From an uncultured bacterium (GTDB lineage: Bacteria > Cyanobacteriota > Vampirovibrionia > Gastranaerophilales > Gastranaerophilaceae): a stretch of 64,000 nucleotides of DNA. The notes below the pieces were generated by a model, which saw only the letters and a program-made list of their open reading frames with translations, did not search any database and had not been told where the DNA came from. How positions within the stretch are numbered: position 1 is the stretch's first letter; every line of letters begins with the position of its first letter. The DNA is taken from assembly GCA_902779645.1 (NCBI GenBank), contig CACZCH010000003.1:62001-126000 (forward strand), in the 5' to 3' direction. The translations under genes were made by a program, and so were the position numbers. Of the stretch, positions 34,243 through 42,044 are shown in pieces.

Positions 34243-35901
34243 TTATATTTTTTTAACAGCTTTAGCAACGATATCTCTTGTCTGCCAAAAGTAAACTTTT
34301 CCGTCTTTGGAGATTCCCCCTTCTATGTCTTGAGGATGCTTAAAGAATTTTTCAAGAACTAAAGCACCTGAAGTTAAAATACTCAGAAATGGTGTCAAAA
34401 TATTCCAATTTTCTGTAATTTTGTCTGTTGGGTGTTCTTGATTTATGATATTACCTTTTTCATCAAATAAATAACTTGCTAAAGGAGATTGTTTTCTTTC
34501 TAATGTAAGTTCTTTGGTTTTCTTATTATATTTAATCAATGCATTTGCAGGTTTCATATATCCCAAACTATTATCTGATAAATCAATTATGATATTATTA
34601 TCACCGTCATCTGTATAAAGAGTATATTCATAATAAGGATAAATTCTTTCCTGAACAATAACCGATGGTTGAATATCTTTTTCATTAATTCCGTATTTCG
34701 TATGCACTTTTTTTGCCATATCCGATAAACGCAAATGTTCTCCGCCGATTACATCATAAACGGCTTTGTCTATAATACTACCAAAATCATACACACTTAT
34801 TGATTCGTAAATCCCTGCGGAGGAAAAACTGTTCAAATCTTCTGTATTATAATTAGAACGAATGATTAAACCATTTCGGGACAAACCTAATTCTTTTATT
34901 TTATTTTCAGTATCTTGATAATATATCCCTTCTTTTATACGTTTTTTCCATTCTTCCTTGTCATCAACATTAAGATATTCTATATATTTATTTACGTAGC
35001 CTTCAGGAATAACAAAGCCCTTCGGTATATTAATATCTTTTAAAATTCCGTTACGAACAAGTTTTTGCATCAGAGATATTCTATATCCTTTGTTTCCGCA
35101 ATTTTGAGGTGTTAGTTCATCAAAATTCAAAAGTCGTTCAACATTTTCTAACTTTGGAGGAGTAATTGCGGAAGAAGATACAGAATTGACATTCTCAGTT
35201 GTTAATTCACTTATCCCTATTTCTTTGTATTCAAGAATTTCTCTTTCGTTATTTATTGAAAGATATTTGCCTTCTTGATTTTTTAGGTCGTTGAATTTAT
35301 TATCATCCCAAACTATACTAAATACTTGATATTTATTTCTTGTTAAATTTGCAATGTGGTCTAAAACACCCATTTTAGCTGACGAAACAATAATACTTTT
35401 TACATTTTTCGGTATATCTGTTAAAATCACGTCTTCTTCTTTTTCTATCTCATTGAGGATTAATATTGCAGGAACATCTTTTGGAATATCAAAAGTATTA
35501 ACATAAACTTTTCCTTTTACTTCGCCTTTTGAAATAGCTTGTTCCAAAGGCAATCGGTTATATTTTCTATCTTCTATTGTCGCAGTTTTTATGAATTTTA
35601 GAGGATTAATAACCTGTTCTATGCCGCCTTTTTCATATTTACCCGTATCTTTATAAAATATTCTATACTTATTTGTACTTACGGAAGATTGCGTAGTATA
35701 AAATTTCCCATCATAAACCATAGGGATTTCATATTTTTCACCTTCTTTTTCATATATTAGAACTGGTTCTTTTCCGAGGTTTTCCTGATTGTCTGTCGAA
35801 ATTGCAGTATGATAAAAATATTTCCCTCTTTTTTGAACAGTAAAGAAGTTTGCCTTAAAGTTTATAAATTTGTTAGTTGTGCTTATTTTGTTGATTTGCA
35901 T
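34243..35901 (-). CDS. Glucan water dikinase/PPDK-like protein with NFKA tag
   Basis: The C-terminal 260 residues are a PPDK-type ATP-binding domain: GLIIRSNYNTEDLNSFSSAG, IYESISVYDF and PQDIEGGISKDGKVYFWQTR match glucan water dikinase/PEP synthase. A middle segment (about 130-220) resembles the phosphohistidine domain: the line MGVLDHIANLTRN corresponds to the DVLSHVSVRARN of plant-type dikinases, with His kept. The N-terminal 110 residues could be a carbohydrate-binding domain. The protein starts MQINKISTTNKFINFKANFF, the SF/NF tag. I start at the ATG at 35901 (AGAGGTG upstream), not the GTG at 35913. Glycogen phosphorylation is possible but unproven. Confidence 0.72.
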   Translation of the reverse strand: MQINKISTTNKFINFKANFFTVQKRGKYFYHTAISTDNQENLGKEPVLIYEKEGEKYEIPMVYDGKFYTTQSSVSTNKYRIFYKDTGKYEKGGIEQVINPLKFIKTATIEDRKYNRLPLEQAISKGEVKGKVYVNTFDIPKDVPAILILNEIEKEEDVILTDIPKNVKSIIVSSAKMGVLDHIANLTRNKYQVFSIVWDDNKFNDLKNQEGKYLSINNEREILEYKEIGISELTTENVNSVSSSAITPPKLENVERLLNFDELTPQNCGNKGYRISLMQKLVRNGILKDINIPKGFVIPEGYVNKYIEYLNVDDKEEWKKRIKEGIYYQDTENKIKELGLSRNGLIIRSNYNTEDLNSFSSAGIYESISVYDFGSIIDKAVYDVIGGEHLRLSDMAKKVHTKYGINEKDIQPSVIVQERIYPYYEYTLYTDDGDNNIIIDLSDNSLGYMKPANALIKYNKKTKELTLERKQSPLASYLFDEKGNIINQEHPTDKITENWNILTPFLSILTSGALVLEKFFKHPQDIEGGISKDGKVYFWQTRDIVAKAVKKI

Positions 35902-36230
35902 TTTGATACACACCTCTTGGGGTAGATATTAATATAAATTTGTAAAGTGTTCAAGTGTTTTAAAACCTTGATTGTTTTTATATTGTTACAATATATAAAT
36001 ATGCAATTATAAAATCTTAAAGATATTGATTTAACTAACAAACGGATTAATAAAAAAGAAAAATACTTATATTCAATATGTTGCCATAGTTTAAATAAAC
36101 AATCGATAACAATTCTTAACATAAATAGCCAAATCTCAATAATAATGCTTGCATTAAGATTTTTAGCAAATATGATTATATAAGATGACATATAGTGTTG
36201 TCTGTTGAAAGCCGAAAATAGAGGACAAAA
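35902..36230. promoter_or_regulatory. Divergent upstream region, dikinase-like gene and infA
   Basis: 329 bp, very AT-rich, with no credible ORF. It must hold the promoters of the minus-strand dikinase-like gene and of the plus-strand ribosomal run. A weak candidate for the latter is TTAAGA - 17 bp - TATATA near 36153-36181. The 5' UTR of infA is not obviously structured. Confidence 0.45.
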
Positions 36231-36446
36231 ATGGCAAAAGACGTAATAGAAATTGAAGGAAAGATTTTAGAATCCATGCCGAACGCAATGTTCAGAGTAG
36301 AACTTGAAAACGGGCATGAAATCTTAGCTCATATATCGGGTAAAATCAGAAAAAACTTTATAAGAATTTTACCTGGAGATAGGGTAAAGGTAGAGATGAC
36401 TCCCTATGATTTAAGCAAAGGCAGAATAACTTTCAGATTAAAATAA
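36231..36446 (+). CDS. infA: Translation initiation factor IF-1
   Basis: Binds the ribosomal A site during initiation. The 71-residue OB-fold protein is canonical: [35 protein letters not shown] in order, then [26 protein letters not shown]. It heads the ribosomal run, with rpmJ 34 bp later, the order found in most bacteria. Confidence 0.97.
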   Translation: MAKDVIEIEGKILESMPNAMFRVELENGHEILAHISGKIRKNFIRILPGDRVKVEMTPYDLSKGRITFRLK

Positions 36447-36480
36447 CTAGTAGATTATAAATAACAAAAAGGAAAAAATT

Positions 36481-36594
36481 ATGAAAACAAGAACATCAGT
36501 AAAACCTATGTGCGACAAGTGCAAGGTAATTAAAAGAAAAGGCAGAGTTGCCGTAATTTGTGAAAATCCAAAACACAAACAAAGACAAGGCTAA
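36481..36594 (+). CDS. rpmJ: 50S ribosomal protein L36
   Basis: A 37-residue protein: [30 protein letters not shown] and KHKQRQG, with the zinc ligands Cys, Cys, Cys and His of the zinc-binding (C+) L36. AAAAAGGAAAAA precedes the ATG. The stop codon overlaps the left arm of the repeat element at 36591. Confidence 0.98.
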   Translation: MKTRTSVKPMCDKCKVIKRKGRVAVICENPKHKQRQG

Positions 36595-36709
36595 ATTTTG
36601 CGTAGAGTGAGCGTAAGCGAAACTCGAAGAAGCACGGAGCGAATGAGTGGAACTTTTTACGTTAGTAAAAATGAAACGAATGACAGCGGAGTGTGAAGCA
36701 ATAATTTAG
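36591..36709 (+). repeat. Palindromic repeat A, copy 1 (rpmJ-rpsM spacer)
   Basis: 119 bp bounded by CTAAATT and AATTTAG. It shares a 26-bp identical block (36603-36628) and a GAAGCAATAATT end with copy 2 at 39545-39662. An inner hairpin TTTTTAC-gtta-GTAAAAA is at 36654-36671. The left arm includes the rpmJ stop codon. Confidence 0.85.
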
Positions 36710-36756
36710 GACAAGCGTAAAAAATATAAGTAGTAGAAAAATAAAGGAAAACAAAC

Positions 36757-37122
36757 ATGGCAAGATTAGTAGGGGTAGACTTACCTCGTAACAAAAGATT
36801 AGAAATCGCTCTTACCTATATTTACGGAATAGGACCAGCAAGAGCAAAGAAAATTCTTGAAGTAACAGGAATTTCTCCTGATTTAAGAACAGATGATTTA
36901 ACAGAATCAGATATTAAAGAATTAAGAAATGCTTTATCTGAGTACAACATTGAAGGTGATTTGAGACGTGAAGTTACTATGAATATCAAACGTCTTCAAG
37001 AAATTAACTCATACAGAGGTATGAGACATAAAAGAGGACTTCCTTGCAGAGGTCAAAGAACAAAGACTAATGCAAGAACCCGCAGAGGTAAAAAGACTGC
37101 AATAGCAGGTAAGAAGAAGTAA
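36757..37122 (+). CDS. rpsM: 30S ribosomal protein S13
   Basis: Sits in the 30S head and contacts 16S rRNA and the P-site tRNA. Canonical in sequence ([52 protein letters not shown]) and length (121). It is followed by a 151-bp spacer carrying repeat B before rpsK, whereas the usual gap is a few tens of bases. Confidence 0.98.
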   Translation: MARLVGVDLPRNKRLEIALTYIYGIGPARAKKILEVTGISPDLRTDDLTESDIKELRNALSEYNIEGDLRREVTMNIKRLQEINSYRGMRHKRGLPCRGQRTKTNARTRRGKKTAIAGKKK

Positions 37123-37156
37123 TAATATCGCGATTCGCGACAAGTAATTTACAAAA

Positions 37157-37230
37157 CGTGAATTGTGAGTCGTGAATCGTGAATCGAAATTTAAAAATCG
37201 ACTCACCATTCACGACTTACGGCTCACGAA
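37157..37230. repeat. Palindromic repeat B, copy 1 (rpsM-rpsK spacer)
   Basis: A 74-bp hairpin. The left arm is four 7-bp units of type CGTGAAT, the middle is AT-rich, and the right arm is their reverse complement (ATTCACG type). It agrees with copy 2 (40928-41001) at about 69 of 74 positions. Confidence 0.88.
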
Positions 37231-37273
37231 TATCACTAGAAAATAAATAGTAAAAACATAAAGGAACAAAAAA

Positions 37274-37660
37274 ATGGCAAGACCAAAAACTACAAAGAAA
37301 AAAGAAAAGAAGAATGTATTACAAGGTGTTGTGCACATACAATCAACCTTCAATAATACAATTGTAACTTCTACTGATATGCAAGGTAATGCTATTGCTT
37401 GGGCAACAGCAGGTGCATCAGGATTCAAGGGTGCAAGAAAAGGTACTCCGTTTGCAGCTCAGTCTGCTGCTGAATCAGTTGCTAAAAAATCAATAGATCA
37501 AGGCATGAAAAAAGTTGAAGTTTACATTAAAGGACCTGGTTCAGGTCGTGAAACTGCAATAAGAGCAATTCAGCAAGCAGGTTTGGAAATAACATTGATT
37601 AAAGATGTTACTCCGATTCCTCACAATGGTTGCAGACCACCTAAAAAGCGTCGTGTATAG
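37274..37660 (+). CDS. rpsK: 30S ribosomal protein S11
   Basis: Platform protein of the 30S subunit. Typical blocks: [66 protein letters not shown] and the conserved end [18 protein letters not shown]. Length 128. Standard position between rpsM and rpsD. Confidence 0.98.
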   Translation: MARPKTTKKKEKKNVLQGVVHIQSTFNNTIVTSTDMQGNAIAWATAGASGFKGARKGTPFAAQSAAESVAKKSIDQGMKKVEVYIKGPGSGRETAIRAIQQAGLEITLIKDVTPIPHNGCRPPKKRRV

Positions 37661-37911
37661 TACGCTTTTGCTTTGGTGCCTATAAAGGTACCAAGGCGCA
37701 AAGGCACTAAGGTGCTAAGATAATATTTTAGTAAATTAGTCCTTAAATTATTTATAGTACAATGAAAGAGAACTAATATTTATATGGTAAAAGGTAATAT
37801 TTCTTATTGCCTCTTTGCCTTAGAAACTTAGTTTCTTAAGTAACAACCGGGGCTTGAGTTCCCGCCAAGGACGCAAACCATAGATGCCCGGCAAAAGAAA
37901 AGGAGAAAAAA
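37661..37911 (+). repeat. Spacer with imperfect inverted repeat C, leader of rpsD
   Basis: 251 bp with no gene. The left part (about 37686-37720) has repeated AAGG(C/T)GC-type units, and a rough inverse (GCCTCTTTGCCTTAG) occurs near 37818-37832. Closer to rpsD, CCGGG (37848) and CCCGG (37888) could pair. S4 regulates its own mRNA in several bacteria; whether this leader does so is not shown. Confidence 0.5.
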
Positions 37912-38514
37912 ATGGCAAGATACACAGGACCAAGTAATAAATTATTCAGAAACAAAGGTGTTAAAGATTTATCAAACAGAAAGTTAACATCTTCTATGAG
38001 ACAAACCGCTTCAGGACAACACGGAGCAGACAGAAAAAAACCTTCTGAATATGCTATTCACTTAAATGAAAAACAAAAAATCAGATTTACATATTTAGTA
38101 AGCGAAAAACAATTTGCTAAATATTACCACGAAGCTGCAAGAAGAAAAGGCGTAACAGGTACTATTTTGCTTCAAATTCTTGAATCAAGATTAGATAACG
38201 TTTTATTCAGAGCAGGTTTAGGTGTTACAAGAAAACAAACCAGACAAATTGTTAACCATGGACATGCTCTTGTTAACGGTAAAAAAGTTGACATTCCGTC
38301 ATATTTAGTCAAAGCAGGCGACGTTATTACAATTAAAGCAAGAAGCAATGACTTTATAAAAACAGTTATGAGCGCTATTGATTTGTCAGGTATACCTGCT
38401 TGGTTAACATTAGATAAAGACGCTTTGAAGATTACATTTGAAAGAATTCCTCAAAGAGAAGAATTAGACCCTGATTTCAAAGAACAACTTGTTATAGAAT
38501 ACTATTCAAAATAA
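37912..38514 (+). CDS. rpsD: 30S ribosomal protein S4
   Basis: A primary 16S rRNA-binding protein and assembly initiator. At 200 residues it has the S4 N-terminal domain without the zinc-binding Cys set and the S4 RNA-binding domain (ESRLDNVLFRAGLGVTRKQTRQIVNHGHALVNGKKVD in order). The unusual 251-bp leader contains repeat C. It lies 19 bp before rpoA. Confidence 0.98.
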   Translation: MARYTGPSNKLFRNKGVKDLSNRKLTSSMRQTASGQHGADRKKPSEYAIHLNEKQKIRFTYLVSEKQFAKYYHEAARRKGVTGTILLQILESRLDNVLFRAGLGVTRKQTRQIVNHGHALVNGKKVDIPSYLVKAGDVITIKARSNDFIKTVMSAIDLSGIPAWLTLDKDALKITFERIPQREELDPDFKEQLVIEYYSK

Positions 38515-38533
38515 GCTGATAGGAGAGAATAAT

Positions 38534-39544
38534 ATGGAATTAAAAATTAAAACCGTTAGTACAATGACAGGATCAGACGGATCACAATATGGTAAGTTTA
38601 CTATTGAGCCGTTGGAAAGAGGATTTGGAACAACTATCGGTAATGCTTTAAGAAGAGTTTTACTTTCAAGCTTGGAAGGTACAGCAGTAACTTCTTGCAG
38701 AATCGAAGGTATAACTCATGAATATACTGCAATTCCTGGTGTTTTAGAAGATGTTATTGATGTTATGTTAAACCTTAAAGGTTTGGCAGTAAAAACTGAT
38801 TCTAAAGAACCTCAAACATTAAGAATTGATATTGATAAACCGGGTGCAGTTTTAGCAAGCGACATCCAACTTCCTGCAGGTGTTAAAGTTGTTAACCCTG
38901 ATTGGCTGATTTGTACAATCGCTGAAGGTGGTTCTTTCCACGCTGAAATCGTTGTAGAAACAGGAAAAGGTTATGTTGCTAATGATATTCCGAGAAATGC
39001 TAAAGCAGGTGTTCCTATCGATATGCTTCCGATTGATGCAACATTTATGCCTGTTAAAAGAGTAAGATATGATGTTGAAAGTGCACGTGTTGGTGACAAC
39101 ATTGACTTTGACAAATTAACTCTTGAAATATGGTCAAACGGTACAATTGATGTTACAACAGCATTAACTCAAGCTGCTGATTTATTGATTGAACACTTTG
39201 TTCAAATCTCTTCAATTGCAGGAAGCAGTGTTCATAAAGAAATTGAAGAAGAAGTTTCAGATGAAACCTCAGACGTAGTTGTTTCAGATTCATCAAGCGA
39301 CGAACCTTCAATTACAATTGATGAGTTAGAATTATCTGTAAGAGCTTACAATTGCTTAAAAAGAGCAAGTATAAACTCAATGGCGGAATTATTGAAGAAA
39401 TCAGAACATGATTTATTAAATATCAAAAACTTCGGTAAAAAATCATCAGATGAAGTTATTGAAAGACTCCATCACTTCGGTTTGGACTTAGCTCCAGGAC
39501 CAAAAGTAGATGAAAACGGAGTTATTATAGAAACAGCAGAATAA
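38534..39544 (+). CDS. rpoA: RNA polymerase alpha subunit
   Basis: Both domains are visible: alpha-NTD (FTIEPLERGFGTTIGNALRR, LSSLEGTAVTSCRIEG, HEYTAIPGVLEDV) and alpha-CTD (IDELELSVRAYNCLKRASI, NSMAELLKKSEHDLLNIKNF, GKKSSDEV), joined by an acidic Ser/Asp/Glu linker at about 235-258. Length 336 is normal. It is followed by repeat A copy 2 before rplQ. Confidence 0.98.
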   Translation: MELKIKTVSTMTGSDGSQYGKFTIEPLERGFGTTIGNALRRVLLSSLEGTAVTSCRIEGITHEYTAIPGVLEDVIDVMLNLKGLAVKTDSKEPQTLRIDIDKPGAVLASDIQLPAGVKVVNPDWLICTIAEGGSFHAEIVVETGKGYVANDIPRNAKAGVPIDMLPIDATFMPVKRVRYDVESARVGDNIDFDKLTLEIWSNGTIDVTTALTQAADLLIEHFVQISSIAGSSVHKEIEEEVSDETSDVVVSDSSSDEPSITIDELELSVRAYNCLKRASINSMAELLKKSEHDLLNIKNFGKKSSDEVIERLHHFGLDLAPGPKVDENGVIIETAE

Positions 39545-39662
39545 CTGAATTTTGTATAGAGTGAGCGTAAGCGAAACTCGAAATAGTGCGGAACTGAACG
39601 AATGTCGGTTTTGCGTCAGCAAAACATAATGAGTAACAGTAGAGCGTGAAGCAATAATTCAG
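39545..39662 (+). repeat. Palindromic repeat A, copy 2 (rpoA-rplQ spacer)
   Basis: 118 bp bounded by CTGAATT and AATTCAG. The inner hairpin GTTTTGC-gtca-GCAAAAC is at 39608-39625. Compared with copy 1, both the outer ends and the inner hairpin differ in sequence but keep perfect pairing. The 26-bp core (39557-39582) is identical. Confidence 0.85.
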
Positions 39663-39715
39663 ATTTAGAAAAAACGAAACATAAATAGTAAAAAGACAAT
39701 AAAGGAAACAAAACA

Positions 39716-40144
39716 ATGAGACACCAAACAAAGAAAAATACGCTTGGTAAAGCACAAGACCAAAGAAAAGCTTTGTTGCGTTCATTATGTACCGAACTTA
39801 TTACTTATGGAGAAATCAAAACAACAATGGCAAGAGCAAAAGCTCTTCAACCTTATGCTGAAAATGTTATCTCTATGGCTAAGAAAGGTGATTTGAACTC
39901 AAGAAGACTAGCAGGTCGTTACATTTTCGATAAGGAAATTGGACAATTTATCGATACTGCAACAGGTGAAGTGTTCGAAACTAAGCAAGACGGTAAAAAA
40001 TTAGCACCTCAAACTGTTTTAAGAAAATTATTTAGCGTTATTGGCGTTAAATATTCTTCAAGACAAGGCGGATATACAAGAATCTTTAGACTTCCTCCGC
40101 GCAGAGGGGATGCTTCTGAGATGGCATTAATTCAATTGGTATAA
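39716..40144 (+). CDS. rplQ: 50S ribosomal protein L17
   Basis: Binds 23S rRNA near the exit tunnel. MRHQTKKNTLGKAQDQRKALLR and the following TELITYGEIKTTMARAK are the L17 signature. At 142 residues it is slightly longer than the 120-residue minimum, owing to an insert near KDGDLNSRRLAG-like residues and a longer C terminus. truA starts 4 bp after it. Confidence 0.97.
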   Translation: MRHQTKKNTLGKAQDQRKALLRSLCTELITYGEIKTTMARAKALQPYAENVISMAKKGDLNSRRLAGRYIFDKEIGQFIDTATGEVFETKQDGKKLAPQTVLRKLFSVIGVKYSSRQGGYTRIFRLPPRRGDASEMALIQLV

Positions 40145-40148
40145 TTGA

Positions 40149-40946
40149 ATGAGATATGCTCTAGATGTTCAGTATAGGGGAAAAAATTATGCAGGAAGCC
40201 AAATTCAATTTGAAAATGGCAAGCAGATAGATGAACCGACTATACAAGGAGAACTTGAAAGGGCATTAGGTACATTGATAATTGGCGGTAAAACAGCCAA
40301 TCATAAACAAAACCGACAGGTTAAAACAATCTTCTCCGGAAGGACCGATAAAGGTGTTAATGCGCTGGGACAAGTCGTTCATTTTGATACCGATAAAGAA
40401 ATTGTTGCTTCAAGCTTTATCTACCATATAAATGAAATACTCCCTGATGACATCTCGGTTAATAACTTGAGAGTTGTTCCCGACTCGTTTCACGCTCAAA
40501 AGTCGGCAACGGCAAGATATTACAGATATGAACTAATAAACAGACGTTATAAACAAGCGTTTGACGGTGATATCTTAAGAGTTAAATACGAGCTTGATGT
40601 AGAGCGGATGCAAACTGCTTTGAACTTCTTACTCGGTGAACACGATTTTTCAAGTTTTAAAAGTTCCGGAACGCTAAACCCAAGCAAAGTTTGTACATTA
40701 ACCAGAGCCGAAGTTGAAAAACAAGGCGATAGAGTTTTTATCCATCTTGAGGGGAATCGTTTTCTTTACAATATGGTAAGAACAATAGTCGGCACGCTTC
40801 TTGAGATAGAAGGTCATAAGCTCCCTGTTGAGTATATGAAAGAAGTCTTAGAGGCGCATGACCGCCGTAAGGCGGGGCAAACAGTTAATCCATACGGATT
40901 GACATTGATGAGGGTAGAATACCCTGCCGTGAATTGTGAATCGTGA
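40149..40946 (+). CDS. truA: tRNA pseudouridine(38-40) synthase TruA
   Basis: Makes pseudouridine in the anticodon stem-loop at positions 38-40. The catalytic Asp is in FSGRTDKGVNALGQVVHF; RYYRYELINRR, EHDFSSFKSSG and RFLYNMVRTIVGTLLEI are further signatures. Odd: the last codons (Val-Asn-Cys-Glu-Ser) and the TGA stop come from repeat B copy 2, so the natural C terminus has been replaced or extended by a repeat. No clear ribosome-binding site; probably coupled to rplQ. Confidence 0.95.
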   Translation: MRYALDVQYRGKNYAGSQIQFENGKQIDEPTIQGELERALGTLIIGGKTANHKQNRQVKTIFSGRTDKGVNALGQVVHFDTDKEIVASSFIYHINEILPDDISVNNLRVVPDSFHAQKSATARYYRYELINRRYKQAFDGDILRVKYELDVERMQTALNFLLGEHDFSSFKSSGTLNPSKVCTLTRAEVEKQGDRVFIHLEGNRFLYNMVRTIVGTLLEIEGHKLPVEYMKEVLEAHDRRKAGQTVNPYGLTLMRVEYPAVNCES

Positions 40947-41001
40947 ATCGTGAATCGATATTTAAAAATCGGCTCACCATTCACGACTCACGACTCACGA
41001 A
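40928..41001. repeat. Palindromic repeat B, copy 2 (truA 3' end)
   Basis: 74 bp, the same design as copy 1: four 7-bp units, an AT-rich middle, and inverse units. It begins inside the truA coding region, 19 bp before its end, and fills most of the truA-rplM spacer. Confidence 0.88.
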
Positions 41002-41018
41002 ATACAAATAAATTATAA

Positions 41019-41477
41019 ATGGAGACAAGAAAAATGCTAAATAAGACATATTCAGCAAAACCTCTTGAAGTAGAAAGAAAATGGTATTTAATCGATGCTG
41101 AAGGAGAAATTCTTGGTCGTTTGGCTACCAGAATTGCAAATATTTTAAGAGGCAAAAATAAACCTGAATACACTCCTAACGTTGATACAGGTGATTTTGT
41201 TATTGTTATCAATGCAGAAAAAGTGTTAGTTTCAGGTAATAAAGAAACAGATAAAATTTATTATCACCACACAGGTTTCCCTGGTGGACTTAAATCAGCT
41301 TCTGTTAAAGAAGTACGTGAAAAAGATGCAACAAAGTTAATTGAAAAAGCTGTTAAAGGTATGTTGCAACACAACACTTTAGGTGACACTCAATTCACTA
41401 AGTTGAAAGTATATTGCGGTCCTGAACATCCGCATGCAGCACAAAAACCTATCGTGCTAGAAAAGGAGGCTAAATAA
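41019..41477 (+). CDS. rplM: 50S ribosomal protein L13
   Basis: Early-assembly 23S rRNA-binding protein. Signatures: [60 protein letters not shown] and [19 protein letters not shown]. Length 152. Its stop overlaps the rpsI start region by one base (TAATG-type junction), so the two are translated together. Confidence 0.97.
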   Translation: METRKMLNKTYSAKPLEVERKWYLIDAEGEILGRLATRIANILRGKNKPEYTPNVDTGDFVIVINAEKVLVSGNKETDKIYYHHTGFPGGLKSASVKEVREKDATKLIEKAVKGMLQHNTLGDTQFTKLKVYCGPEHPHAAQKPIVLEKEAK

Positions 41478-41875
41478 TGGCTGAATCTAAAGAAATTATG
41501 GCAACCGGTAGAAGAAAATGTGCTATCGCAGTTGTTAAGCTTGTAAAAGGTAAAGGCAGAATTTTCGTTAACGGAAAGAAATTAACTGATTATATCGGTA
41601 ATATGCCTGCAGTAGAAATGATGATTTATAGACCGTTAGTTCTAACTGAAAATCAAGATAAATACGATGTAAGAGTTAAGGCAGTAGGCGGCGGTATCGT
41701 TGCTCAAGCAGCTGCTATCAGACATGGTATCTCAAGAGCGTTGCTTAAATCTAACGAAGAATACAAAAATGTTCTTAAGGCAGAAGGTTTATTAACTCGT
41801 GACGCACGTGTTAAAGAACGTAAGAAATACGGTAGAAAAAGAGCTCGTAAGAGATTCCAATTCTCAAAACGTTAA
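41477..41875 (+). CDS. rpsI: 30S ribosomal protein S9
   Basis: Its C-terminal tail reaches the P-site tRNA. Signatures: ATGRRKCAIAVVKLVKGKG, VKAVGGGIVAQAAAIRHGIS, LLTRDARVKERKKYG and the basic end KRARKRFQFSKR. Length 132. It is the last gene of the ribosomal run and is followed by an intrinsic terminator. Confidence 0.98.
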   Translation: MAESKEIMATGRRKCAIAVVKLVKGKGRIFVNGKKLTDYIGNMPAVEMMIYRPLVLTENQDKYDVRVKAVGGGIVAQAAAIRHGISRALLKSNEEYKNVLKAEGLLTRDARVKERKKYGRKRARKRFQFSKR

Positions 41876-41894
41876 TATTCAAAAGAATATATAC

Positions 41895-41928
41895 AAAAAA
41901 GAACTCCTTTTGCAGGGGTTCTTTTTTT
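41895..41928 (+). terminator. Intrinsic terminator of the ribosomal run
   Basis: AAAAAAGAACTCC pairs with GGGGTTCTTTTTTT around TTTTGCA, directly after rpsI. Confidence 0.92.
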
Positions 41929-42044
41929 GTCTAATGCTAGACTATATTCTTGGTTTGTGTTAGGTTATACTTAATTGAGTTATTGGGCAGTGTCCAGTCT
42001 ACTATTTTTTGACGACGAAATTTAAGGGAGATATATAAATTATA

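Noticed and set aside
35883-36191. 102-residue minus-strand frame upstream of the dikinase-like gene
   Set aside because: Low-complexity Ile/Leu/Tyr content of AT-rich DNA, no ribosome-binding site, overlaps a promoter region.
37009-37428. Minus-strand frames across rpsM and rpsK
   Set aside because: Shadows of ribosomal genes and of palindromic repeat B.
39525-39785. Minus-strand frame over the rpoA-rplQ spacer
   Set aside because: Built from repeat A and the start of rplQ; composition shows no protein character.
36591-41001. CRISPR array in the ribosomal spacers
   Set aside because: Only two copies of each repeat, far apart and palindromic, no equal spacers and no cas genes.
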